Assembly (NCBI GenBank): GCA_903930455.1
Contig: CAIYYT010000055.1
Span: forward strand, 1-38,880
Length of the DNA: 38,880 nucleotides
Reading direction: 5' to 3'
Origin: an uncultured bacterium
GTDB lineage: Bacteria; Zixibacteria; MSB-5A5; CAIYYT01
Positions 27,976 through 36,992 of the stretch are shown piece after piece. The notes under the pieces were generated by a model that was given only the letters and a program-made list of their open reading frames with translations, made no database searches and was not told the origin of the DNA. The translations under genes and the position numbers were made by a program. The first letter of the stretch is position 1, and each line of letters starts with the position of its first letter.

Positions 27976-28992
27976 ATGCCGACGTTGAAGTTTCATACCA
28001 TCAAGTGGCTCGACGGAGAGCTGGAAATCCTCGATCAGACGCTTTTACCTGCTCAAGAGAAGTACATTCGTCTTTCAAACATCCGCCAAGTAATTACAGC
28101 CATCAAGACGTTGCAGCTTCGAGGAGCGCCGCTAATCGGAGTGGCGGCAGCATACGCCATCGCTATGGCTGCGTCCACCTGCCGTAGTCGAATCGAATTC
28201 GCGGTGGCAGTCAACGAGATCAAGTCGGCACGGCCAACCGCAGTCAACCTGAGTTGGGCGGTGGAACGGATGCTGGTCTTGTATGACGCGAGCGCTGATG
28301 CGCCCGATCGTGAACAAAAGCTTCTCGACCTGGCGCGGCAAATCCACGCGGAGGATGCCGAGATGTGCGAGCGGATCGGAGTATTCGGTGCAGAGCTGAT
28401 GCCTGAGAATGGTGCCGTGCTTACGCACTGCAACGCAGGCGCACTTGCAACCGCTGGCTGTGGCACGGCACTGGGGGTTATTTATGAGGCAACTCGTCGG
28501 GGCAAGAAGCTCAGCGTTTTCGCCGATGAAACGCGACCGGTGCTGCAAGGTTCGCGCCTGACTGCGTGGGAGTTGATGCGCGAAGGTATCGATGTCACTT
28601 TGATCACCGACAGCATGGCCGGTCATTTGATGTCGCGTGGTACTATCGACTGCGTGATTGTCGGCGCCGATCGCATCGCCATCAACTATGACGTGGCCAA
28701 CAAGATTGGGACGTATTCACTCGCGGTGCTGGCCAAGGAACATGGCATTCCTTTCTATGTTGCCGCTCCCACCTCGACTTTCGATCGTCAGATTGCTTCA
28801 GGAATTGACATCGAGATCGAACAGCGCGATCCGTCCGAGGTCACCGACTGCGGTGGACTCACAATCGCGCCCGAACACATCCGCGTCTATAATCCCGCTT
28901 TTGACGTCACGCCTAATCCTTTGATAACTGCGATCATAACCGACCGGGAAATCATCCGCTGCAAGCGCTGGGCTGAACATACTAAATCATAG
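27976..28992 (+). CDS. mtnA: S-methyl-5-thioribose-1-phosphate isomerase
   Basis: QLRGAPLIGVAAAYAIA...GAVLTHCNAGALATAGCGTALGVIYEA...ADETRPVLQGSRLTAWEL...IVGADRIAINYDVANKIGTYSLAVLAKEHGIPFYVAAPTSTFD. Confidence 0.95.
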   Translation: MPTLKFHTIKWLDGELEILDQTLLPAQEKYIRLSNIRQVITAIKTLQLRGAPLIGVAAAYAIAMAASTCRSRIEFAVAVNEIKSARPTAVNLSWAVERMLVLYDASADAPDREQKLLDLARQIHAEDAEMCERIGVFGAELMPENGAVLTHCNAGALATAGCGTALGVIYEATRRGKKLSVFADETRPVLQGSRLTAWELMREGIDVTLITDSMAGHLMSRGTIDCVIVGADRIAINYDVANKIGTYSLAVLAKEHGIPFYVAAPTSTFDRQIASGIDIEIEQRDPSEVTDCGGLTIAPEHIRVYNPAFDVTPNPLITAIITDREIIRCKRWAEHTKS

Positions 28993-29056
28993 CATATTCG
29001 CCATAACGCCATGTCATGTATTGCGGTTGTCTGATGTCATCCGGGTCACTGATGTA

Positions 29057-30880
29057 TCATGATTTCGAATCAAAGAACTCGCGAATTTGTTGAGCCAGTT
29101 TCTTGTTGTGAAGGACTCCGCTTAGCTCCTCGACAGTCGCCTCACGCACGGCATCTACCGACGGGAATGCCTTGAGTAGTTGCTCCTTGCGTTTGCCACC
29201 GATGCCCGGGATGCTGTCCAACACCGATTTTTCAATCTTGCCATCACGCAACTTCTTGTGGTAGGTCACCGCAAAACGATGCGCCTCGTCGCGAACACGC
29301 TGCAGCAGTCTAAGCGACGGTGAGGTTTTCGGCAACGACAGCATTTTGCGATCGGTCGGCAGAACGATTTCTTCAAATCGCTTAGCCAAACCACAGATCT
29401 GAAGATCATCAATACCCAGTTCCTGTAATGCCGCTAATGCGGCATTAAGTTGCCCGCGGCCTCCATCGATGAGACAGAGATCGGGCATTTCCTCTTCGTC
29501 CTCAAGCACCCGCGAGAAGTAGCGTGACACAACTTCCTGCATCATCGCGAAATCATCCTGCCCCACCACGGTCTTGATCTTGAAATGCCGGTAGTTCTTC
29601 TTCAGCGGTTTGCCGTTGCGGAAGAATACCATCGAGCCCACTGCATCGCTGGCGCCAAGGTTGGAAATATCAAACGCGCAGATACTCAGAGGGGGCTTCA
29701 CCAGATACAAATCCTTTTGCAGCGCGGCAACAACACCGGGTAGTTTTTCTTCACGTTCTCGACGCTGCTGCAGCAGTTCGTTCAATAGCAGCCGCGCATT
29801 GGTTTCGGCCATCTCGACAATGCGCGCTTTGTCTCCCTTCTGAGGAGACAACAGCTCAACTCTACCACCACGCTTTTCAGTCAGCCACTTGCGAATGATC
29901 TGCTCGTCATCGGTTTTGAACGAACAATAGACTTCTTCCGGGATAAACAGCGCGCTGAGATAGTACTGTTTGATGAAAGCCGATGCGATATCTGCCTCTT
30001 CCTCGTTCTTGTCTGCTTTCAGGTGAAGATTCTGCCGACCAATCAGCAGCCCATCCCGCAGCTGCAGGACGACAGCGGCAACATCGCCAGCACTGCGCGC
30101 AAAGGCAATGATGTCGCGATCGACGATGCGGTCTTCCGTAACCTTCTGCTTCTGCATGACCAATTCAATGGCGCGAATCTGGTCGCGGACGATAGCCGCC
30201 TCCTCGAAGACATGCTGTTTTGCCAATTCGACCATCTCCTGCTGCAATTGCTCAATCAAGCTTGCCGACTTTCCCTGCAATAGTTTGACTACCTTCTGCA
30301 CTTCGCGATCGTATTCTTCCGGCGAAATCAATCCCTCGCACGGTCCGGGGCAGCGTTTGATGTGATACTGCAGGCAGACTTTGTATTTGCCCCCTTTGGG
30401 GTGCGGAATTTTCAAACTGCAACTTCGCAGACGAAACAGACGAGTGATTAACCGATGGATCTCTCGCATCGGACCGACATTGGCGTAAGGCCCGAAGTAC
30501 AGCCCGTCGTTCTGCATCAATCTGCGCGTCACGATCAACCGAGGAAATCCGTCGTCCTTAGTGAGCTTCAAGAAGGGATAACGCTTATCGTCCTTGAGAC
30601 TGATGTTGTAGCGTGGTCGGTGCAGCTTGACCAGATTGGCTTCAAGAATCAGCGCTTCGACTTCAGTATCGGTAACCAGCAATTCAAAGTCCGTGATCTT
30701 TTCCCGCATCGCCGCGACTTTGGGATTCAACTCCGGAGCATTGGAGAAATAGGTTCGCACTCGATTGCGCAGAATTTTGGCTTTGCCGATGTAAATGATT
30801 TTGCCGGCGGCATCCTTCATCAAATAGACGCCGGACTTGTCGGGAAGGTCTTGAAGCTTATCTTTGAGGTCGACTGCCAT
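29057..30880 (-). CDS. uvrC: Excinuclease ABC subunit C (ORF can extend to 30925)
   Basis: LQDLPDKSGVYLMKDAAGKIIYIGKAKILRNRVRTYF (GIY-YIG), ...CLIDGGRGQLNAALAALQELG..., C-terminal HhH SVLDSIPGIGGKRKEQLLKAF. Confidence 0.97.
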   Translation of the reverse strand: MAVDLKDKLQDLPDKSGVYLMKDAAGKIIYIGKAKILRNRVRTYFSNAPELNPKVAAMREKITDFELLVTDTEVEALILEANLVKLHRPRYNISLKDDKRYPFLKLTKDDGFPRLIVTRRLMQNDGLYFGPYANVGPMREIHRLITRLFRLRSCSLKIPHPKGGKYKVCLQYHIKRCPGPCEGLISPEEYDREVQKVVKLLQGKSASLIEQLQQEMVELAKQHVFEEAAIVRDQIRAIELVMQKQKVTEDRIVDRDIIAFARSAGDVAAVVLQLRDGLLIGRQNLHLKADKNEEEADIASAFIKQYYLSALFIPEEVYCSFKTDDEQIIRKWLTEKRGGRVELLSPQKGDKARIVEMAETNARLLLNELLQQRREREEKLPGVVAALQKDLYLVKPPLSICAFDISNLGASDAVGSMVFFRNGKPLKKNYRHFKIKTVVGQDDFAMMQEVVSRYFSRVLEDEEEMPDLCLIDGGRGQLNAALAALQELGIDDLQICGLAKRFEEIVLPTDRKMLSLPKTSPSLRLLQRVRDEAHRFAVTYHKKLRDGKIEKSVLDSIPGIGGKRKEQLLKAFPSVDAVREATVEELSGVLHNKKLAQQIREFFDSKS

Positions 30881-30941
30881 ACGGATTGAGAGCGGGCGAG
30901 CCGGCACCGACGCCTTGCCTCGCAACCGAGATTACCCTGTC

Positions 30942-31478
30942 CTACTTAATACGCCGCGCGCCGGCATATTCGGAGACGAAGGTATCGGCAGATAGATCAT
31001 CAATGGCAACACCGCGACTCTCGGAGGCGTGCACAAACTTGCCATTATTGACGTAAATGCCCACGTGTGAGATCTTGCGACCATCGGTGCGGAAGAACAC
31101 GAGATCGCCGTAGGAAAGATCGTCCGGCTGTACACGATCTTCAAGACGGTAGAGCGACTCCACGGTTAGAGGTAAGCGCGTGCCATCATAATCGCGATAG
31201 ACGACATAAACGAACCCCGAACAATCAAGTCCCAGGACGCCCGAACCGCCTCGCTGGTATGGTGTCGTCATATAACCGGCGATTATGTGGTTCATTTTGT
31301 CCTGATCAATACGGCTGAGTGTCGGATGTCGTTGCTCGATCGGCTTAGGTTGCTGGGGCTGCTCACGCGGCTCCGCGATCGGCACATTGCCGGGCGGATT
31401 GGTAAATCGCGGCATCGGTGTACAACCGATTATGAACGACACGAGCAGCAGGGCTGCTACCACAAAGCGAGTCATCAC
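30942..31478 (-). CDS. NlpC/P60 (C40) family lipoprotein
   Basis: Lipobox-like VSFIIGC; GLDCSGFVYVVYRDYDG...LSYGDLVFFRTDGRKISHVGIYVNNGKFVHAS. Confidence 0.92.
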   Translation of the reverse strand: MMTRFVVAALLLVSFIIGCTPMPRFTNPPGNVPIAEPREQPQQPKPIEQRHPTLSRIDQDKMNHIIAGYMTTPYQRGGSGVLGLDCSGFVYVVYRDYDGTRLPLTVESLYRLEDRVQPDDLSYGDLVFFRTDGRKISHVGIYVNNGKFVHASESRGVAIDDLSADTFVSEYAGARRIK

Positions 31479-32437
31479 TCACTCTTCCCCGTCAACGCGG
31501 GATACTTGATGGAGAATCTGGCTGCGTAGTAGATTCGTGTCGCCACAACAACAAGCAAGACGATCGCCAGATACGGGGGAAAGTAAATCGCGGCAAACAG
31601 CGACAGGGCCAAAATCGAGACCTTGGTAGCCAGCGTCGCTTCCGTCAGCGACTTGTGCATCCAGGCAGCGGCGAAAAACGGCAGCGAGATGGCCGCGGCC
31701 AGAGCGAAGGCGTAGTCAGCAAACAGGATCGCGAACAGCACGGCGGCCACGGTCATCCAAAACGATATCCGTAGTGTCCTGCTGAGTCCCCACTCCATCG
31801 CGTATGTTTTCTTGCCGACTGCTTTGTCCCCCTCAAGATCGGGTAGAGTTGTATTGAGATAGACAGCGCCAACAGCCAGCACGTATGGCAGCGACTTGAT
31901 GATGCCCTCAATGTTGAAGTTCTGTGTCAACACCCAACCAAACAGGAACGCCAGAGCGCCATGTCCGATCATGTTATTGCGAAATGATTTGTAGGGATGC
32001 TCCCGCAGTTTGAAAAAAGGAAGAGAGTACTGCAAACCCACCAGTCCGCCAACCACAAACAGGAACCCCAGTTGCCAGTTTACCAAAAAAGCGCCAACGA
32101 TAGCCACCGTAGTCGTCAGTATGTATAGCACCCAGGCCTCAGTCAGCGACACGTGGCCGTCAGCAATCAGAAACAGCTTTTTGTTACGTCGATCCGACTC
32201 GACGTCAAATATCTGATTGAGAATGAAGATGCCGCCTGCCAGTAGTGTCGACATCGCTAGCATCAGGAGCATCTGTCGGTCATCCTGCGAGAAATCGACA
32301 AACGGATATCGGTCGAGTGTAAAGGGGTTGGTGCCGCGCGAACGCCATTCGGCCGCTCGCGCCCCCAGGAGAGCGATCGTCCAGACCGGGATGATCAGCA
32401 TCGGTCGTGTGAGAAAGATATAGTCGAAGAGTTTCAT
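31475..32437 (-). CDS. UbiA family prenyltransferase
   Basis: FILNQIFDVESDRRNKKLFLIADGHVSLTEAW (NxxxDxxxD) and LPDLEGDKAVGKKTYAMEWG; multiple TMs. Confidence 0.9.
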   Translation of the reverse strand: MKLFDYIFLTRPMLIIPVWTIALLGARAAEWRSRGTNPFTLDRYPFVDFSQDDRQMLLMLAMSTLLAGGIFILNQIFDVESDRRNKKLFLIADGHVSLTEAWVLYILTTTVAIVGAFLVNWQLGFLFVVGGLVGLQYSLPFFKLREHPYKSFRNNMIGHGALAFLFGWVLTQNFNIEGIIKSLPYVLAVGAVYLNTTLPDLEGDKAVGKKTYAMEWGLSRTLRISFWMTVAAVLFAILFADYAFALAAAISLPFFAAAWMHKSLTEATLATKVSILALSLFAAIYFPPYLAIVLLVVVATRIYYAARFSIKYPALTGKSE

Positions 32438-32654
32438 TTGTCCTTCCGCAAAACAGGCCTGTTATCAGTAAATATGCAGCTATGCGGTGCAGGGTTCAAT
32501 AAAAAACATTGGCTCGGCCTCACGATTAAAGGCGCATTGGCTGATTCGTTTGGTTTTCGCTGTACTGTACACCTATATTCTGAGCGTACGCTTTACTGTG
32601 AGGCAAGAGAACCCTGCTGAAACACGAATTGAGAATTGACAAGGAGTTTGATAG

Positions 32655-33002
32655 ATGGAAATTCAAGCGGGATTATTGCTAGTTGTGAAGTCAGCCCACC
32701 TGGGGGACAGCGAGCCGGATTTGGGCGCAACCCTCATGAAATCGTTTCTCACGATGCTCTGGGAATCAGGCAAGTTGCCGGCAAAAATGGCCTTTTTCGC
32801 CAGCGGAGTGTTTCTGACTACCGAGGGATCGCCAGTCGCAGAAACCCTCGAGAAATTCGTCTCTTGCGGAACCGAAATTGTCTCATGCAGCACCTGCCTC
32901 GAATACTACGGCCGAAAAGAGAAGCTATTAGTAGGCCAGCCGACGACGATGCGAGACACCGTCAATGCTCTATTGGCTTTCGAAAAAGTGCTCTACGCCT
33001 GA
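32655..33002 (+). CDS. yedF: Stand-alone DsrE/YedF C-terminal-domain protein (putative selenium metabolism protein YedF)
   Basis: GATLMKSFLTMLWESGKLPAKMAFFASGVFLTTEGSPVAETLEKFVSCGTEIVSCSTCLEYYGRKEKLLVGQPTTM resembles the YedF C-terminal domain; SD AAGGAG; adjacent to selD. Confidence 0.8.
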   Translation: MEIQAGLLLVVKSAHLGDSEPDLGATLMKSFLTMLWESGKLPAKMAFFASGVFLTTEGSPVAETLEKFVSCGTEIVSCSTCLEYYGRKEKLLVGQPTTMRDTVNALLAFEKVLYA

Positions 33003-33024
33003 GACGCTGGAATAAATCGGCGCG

Positions 33025-34083
33025 CTACCGACCAACTATGATCGTGGACTTGTCTTGCTTCACAACGGCGCCGATGTGCCATACCTGTAAGCCGCGTTGT
33101 CTCGCTTGCTCGACAAATTGCGCTCCGGCCTGCGGCGAGAAAGCAATCAACAGTCCGCCGGAAGTCTGCGCGTCATAGAGTATCTCTATTTCAGCGGCCA
33201 TCAACTGCTCCGACAAGTCTACCTTGTCGGAAATATACTCGCGGTTGGCACCGGCGCCGCCAGTCGGGTGACCTTCGGTAGCATACTTCAGAGCACCGGA
33301 GAGTAAAGGCAAGCTATTGAAATCAATCTTGAGTGAGACACCGGAACCGCTTGCCATCTCATAGGCATGGCCAAGCAAACCGTAGCCGGTAACGTCGGTG
33401 GCGGCATGTGCACCCAGACGCACCATCAATTCTGCGGCGATGTTATTCAGAGCCGCCATCATTGCAATCGCGGCGGCGACATCATCAGGGCCAGCGGCAT
33501 TGTGTTTAAGCGCTGTCGCGATAATACCGGTTCCCAGTGGCTTGGTGAGATAGAGATGATCGCCGATCTGTGCGCCGACGTTGCGGATAATCTTGTCGCA
33601 GTCGATGATGCCGGTAACGGCCATACCGTACTTGATTTCCTTGTCCTTGATCGAATGACCGCCAACTATCACGGCGCCCGCTTCCCGTACTTTCTCGGCC
33701 CCTCCTTGCAGGATTCGAGCAAGTATTTCGGGTGCCATGGTCGCTGACGGGAAAGCGACGATATTCAAGGCTGTTAGCGGTCTGCCTCCCATGGCGTAAA
33801 TGTCCGACAACGCGTTGGCTGCGGCGATTCTGCCGAACTGATAGGGATCGTCGACAATCGGAGGAAAGAAATCGACCGTCTGCACCAGCGCCTGTCGCTC
33901 ATTTATACGATAGACTCCGGCATCGTCTGATGTTTCGAAGCCGACTAGCAGATTGGGATTTGATTCCGCCGGCAGATGTTTCAGCACCTCGACCAAGAAC
34001 TTTGGTCCCAGCTTGGACGCTCAGCCCGCGCAGGAGACTTCGGCAGTGAGCTTGACGGTGATTTCTTCACGACTGTTGTTCAT
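33025..34083 (-). CDS. selD: Selenide, water dikinase SelD with predicted in-frame UGA selenocysteine (residue 21)
   Basis: Manual translation upstream of the track ORF: MNNSREEITVKLTAEVSCAG-[TGA]-ASKLGPKFLVEVLKHLPAES...VQTVDFFPPIVDDPYQFGRIAAANALSDIYAMGGRPLTALNIVAFP...VGGHSIKD. The TGA (34021-34023) is at the catalytic Cys/Sec position. Confidence 0.9.
33991..34007 (-). promoter_or_regulatory. Candidate bacterial SECIS stem-loop
   Basis: Minus strand: UGA-GCGUCCAAGCUGG-GACCAA-AGUUC-UUGGUC; perfect 6-bp stem, G at loop position 2, apical loop 19 nt after the UGA. Confidence 0.75.
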
Positions 34084-34152
34084 ACTGGTCCGACAACATA
34101 GGTTGGTTGAGTCCTTCGTGCAATAAGCTCCTGAGATCAAGACCTACACGAC

Positions 34153-34180
34153 AAGAAAAAGGGCGCGGAAATCGCGCCCC
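34153..34180 (-). terminator. Rho-independent terminator downstream of cysS
   Basis: Minus strand: GGGGCGCGATTTCCGCGCCC followed by TTTTTCTTGT. Confidence 0.85.
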
Positions 34181-34204
34181 AACAAATCAATATCCTTATC
34201 TCAG

Positions 34205-35611
34205 CTATAGCTTCTTCTTCCACACTGTTCCTTGCGGCGAGTCCTCCAGAACGATGCCCATGGCCAGAAGCTGATCGCGGATTTCATCAGAACGCTTAAA
34301 ATTCCGCGCTTTCCGGGAGTCATTGCGTTCTTTGATCAACGCCTCAACTTCAGAGTCTAACGACACTTCTTCCTTCTTAAGAATGGCCAGCACGGTGTCA
34401 AAGCCATCCATCGCTGCAATCACCTTCTGCGCGTCCTCTTTGGAGATGCCGTCGTCAGCAATCAGCCGATTGACGTCACGCACGAAATCAAAAATGGCTG
34501 CCAGCGCCGGCGAGATATTCAAGTCATCATCCAACCCTTCGACAAATTGTGACTTCGCTCGGTCGACGTATTCATCAGCCTTGCCCGACGCCACGCCGTC
34601 CTCGCCTGCCGACCGTACATTCTCGTAGAAATCCCGCAAGCGTTGAATCGCGCTCTTGGCACCTTCCAGCCCGTCGAAGGTGAAATTGAGCGAAGCCCGA
34701 TAGTGGGTAGAAAGCAGCAAGTAACGAATCGCTACCGCCGGATAGCCCTTGGCCAGTAGATCGCGAACGGTGAAGAAATTGCCAAACGACTTCGCCATCT
34801 TCCGACCCTCGACAATCAAATGCGCCGCGTGGAGCCAGTAATTGACGAACTTCTTGCCGTTGGCCGCCTCCGACTGCGCAATTTCGTTTTCATGATGCGG
34901 AAACATGTTATCGACGCCGCCGGTATGAATGTCGAAATGGTCACCGAGGTACTTGGTCGACATCGCCGAGCATTCGATATGCCATCCCGGTCTGCCTTTG
35001 CCGATTTCCGTCTCCCAGAAAACGTCGCCGTCGGTCTCATCCCATCCCTTCCAGAGCGCAAAGTCCGACACCTGTTCCTTTTCGTACTCATCGCTGGCGG
35101 TTCGCTGTGAAGCCCCCGCCCGCAATGACTCCAGATCCATGTGCGCCAGTTTGCCGTAATTGGGAAACTTGGCGATGGAGAAGTAAATGTCGTTGCCGGA
35201 GCGATAGGCAATGCCCTTGTCCAGGAGCTTCTTGATCAATACCACCATTTCAGGTATGTGCGTGGTCGCTTCGGGATAGTGTTCGGCGCGCTCGATGTGC
35301 AGCACTTCCAAGTCCTCGAAAAACGCCTTCTTGTAGCGCGCCGTATACTCAGCCAACGGCGTGCCCTCGGCCTTGGAATCTCTGATTGTCTTGTCATCTA
35401 CATCAGTAAGATTCATTACGTGAATGACCTTGTATCCGCGATACTTGAGATAACGGCGCAAGAGATCCTCGAACATGAAGGTGCGGAAATTGCCGATGTG
35501 GGCAAATCCGTAGACCGTCGGTCCGCATGTGTACATGCGTACCACACCGGGCTCAACCGGGGTGAACTCCTCCAGTGTTCGCGTCATTGTATTGAAGAAT
35601 CTCAGCGCCAT
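34205..35611 (-). CDS. cysS: Cysteinyl-tRNA synthetase
   Basis: MYTCGPTVYGFAHIGNFRTFMFEDLLRRYL...HIECSAMSTKYLGDHFDIHTGGVDNMFPHHENEIAQSEAANG...GRKMAKSFGNF. Confidence 0.97.
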   Translation of the reverse strand: MALRFFNTMTRTLEEFTPVEPGVVRMYTCGPTVYGFAHIGNFRTFMFEDLLRRYLKYRGYKVIHVMNLTDVDDKTIRDSKAEGTPLAEYTARYKKAFFEDLEVLHIERAEHYPEATTHIPEMVVLIKKLLDKGIAYRSGNDIYFSIAKFPNYGKLAHMDLESLRAGASQRTASDEYEKEQVSDFALWKGWDETDGDVFWETEIGKGRPGWHIECSAMSTKYLGDHFDIHTGGVDNMFPHHENEIAQSEAANGKKFVNYWLHAAHLIVEGRKMAKSFGNFFTVRDLLAKGYPAVAIRYLLLSTHYRASLNFTFDGLEGAKSAIQRLRDFYENVRSAGEDGVASGKADEYVDRAKSQFVEGLDDDLNISPALAAIFDFVRDVNRLIADDGISKEDAQKVIAAMDGFDTVLAILKKEEVSLDSEVEALIKERNDSRKARNFKRSDEIRDQLLAMGIVLEDSPQGTVWKKKL

Positions 35612-35639
35612 AACTATCTCCTTGATCTACCGGCAGAGA

Positions 35640-36716
35640 TCAACTCTGCGTAAACGACTTCACCGTCTTGGCGTCCAATTTCTTGACCAGTTCCGCTACC
35701 AACTTGACCGAGGCATCGTAGTCGCCGCGATACATGATGGCGTTGTGCCCGTGGATGTATCTCACAGCAATGCCGAGAGCGATTGTCGGCACACCGACAC
35801 GAGACATGTGGATACGACTCCCATCCGTAGTACCACGCGCCATGCTGGAAAAGTGATACTTGATCTTAAGTTTGTCAGCAGTTTCCACGACAAACTGGCG
35901 CAACTTGACATTCGGAATCATGCCGCCGTCATACACACAGATATCGACGCCGCTGCCGCACTTTTCCAGCGGTTCACCACTGATCCCGGGAATGTCTTTG
36001 GCAATGCCGGTGTCGAGTACGAAGCAGATATCGGGATTAATCATCCAAGCCGCTGTACCGGCGCCACGACATCCGACTTCTTCCTGTACGCTACCGACTG
36101 AATAGAGCGTGTTCGGATGCTTGACTTTCTCCAGCCGCCACATCACTTCAATCGCCGCAGCGCAGCCGTACCGATTATCGATTGCCTTTCCCAGATACAT
36201 ATCCTTGGTCGCCATGATTGTGAATTTGCTGTCCGGCACAATCACGTCGCCAACATGAATACCCAGCTTCTTTGTCACATCAAACTTGCCTCTGACACCG
36301 ACATCAACGTACATATCGGTGATCTCCAGCACTTTCTTACGCGCTTCCGGTTCGAGGATGTGCGGAGGCGTTGAACCAACCACGCCAATCACCGGCCCTT
36401 TCTTTGAGAGTACCATAACGCGCTGCCCCAAAGCCACATGACCCCACCAACCACCTAACGGCAACATCTTGATGAAACCGTTGCCGGTAATCTCTGAAAC
36501 CATAAAGCCGATTTCATCAAGATGCCCGACGACCATGATCTTGGGATCGGTCGCCGTCCCCTTGCGCTCGGCAATTATCGAACCCATTTTGTCGTAAGAA
36601 ATCTTCGCCAGTTTCTCCAAATGCTTCTTGAAGATTTTGCTGATTGCCTCCTCATGTCCCGAGGGCCCATACGCATCGGTCATTTCGGCTAGTAGCAGTT
36701 CGGTTCTATCCATCAT
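35640..36716 (-). CDS. M42 family glutamyl aminopeptidase/cellulase-like metallopeptidase
   Basis: MMDRTELLLAEMTDAYGPSGHEEAISKIFKKHL...MVVGHLDEIGFMVSEI...YGCAAAIEVMWRLEKV...SVQEEVGCRGAGTAAW...SRIHMSRVGVPTIALGIAVRYIHGHN; SD GGAGGTGT before the ATG at 36716. Confidence 0.93.
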   Translation of the reverse strand: MMDRTELLLAEMTDAYGPSGHEEAISKIFKKHLEKLAKISYDKMGSIIAERKGTATDPKIMVVGHLDEIGFMVSEITGNGFIKMLPLGGWWGHVALGQRVMVLSKKGPVIGVVGSTPPHILEPEARKKVLEITDMYVDVGVRGKFDVTKKLGIHVGDVIVPDSKFTIMATKDMYLGKAIDNRYGCAAAIEVMWRLEKVKHPNTLYSVGSVQEEVGCRGAGTAAWMINPDICFVLDTGIAKDIPGISGEPLEKCGSGVDICVYDGGMIPNVKLRQFVVETADKLKIKYHFSSMARGTTDGSRIHMSRVGVPTIALGIAVRYIHGHNAIMYRGDYDASVKLVAELVKKLDAKTVKSFTQS

Positions 36717-36992
36717 TACACCTCCAGTTTCAGTGCTGCGCATAGACGACAGCGCTCTCAAATGATTCCAAAGCGCGCTCTGCAAGGATAACAATCCCGG
36801 ACTATCGAGGCAAGACTTTCTTGGCAAGCGGAGATTGGCCGGAAACACCGGTGCGGCTGGCAAGCGCCCAAACTCATTGCCTGACGCGGCGGGAGATGAA
36901 GATCGCCGCAAATCAGAAGGGGCAACTCAGTATAGTCGCCCATCCAAAACACTTGGTGCGTGCGCGGCGTGTTGCGCTTGTGGCAAGCCAGC

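Noticed and set aside
32438-32654. Possible tRNA in the ubiA-yedF gap because of GGGTTCAAT
   Set aside because: No matching acceptor stem or anticodon arm could be built around it; no tRNA-Sec or other tRNA found in the window by eye.
33025-33996. Interpretation of selD as a truncated gene or pseudogene starting at 33996
   Set aside because: Upstream in-frame sequence encodes the conserved SelD N-terminus with a single UGA exactly at the catalytic residue and a SECIS-like stem after it; Sec recoding is the simpler explanation.
34780-34800. CysRS signature reads KMAKS instead of KMSKS
   Set aside because: Ala at this position is a tolerated variant in several class I synthetases; the rest of CysRS is canonical, so it is probably not significant.
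36717-36911. N-terminal extension of the M42 peptidase ORF to 36911
   Set aside because: A strong SD (GGAGGTGTA) precedes ATG 36716, where family homology begins; upstream residues look non-coding.
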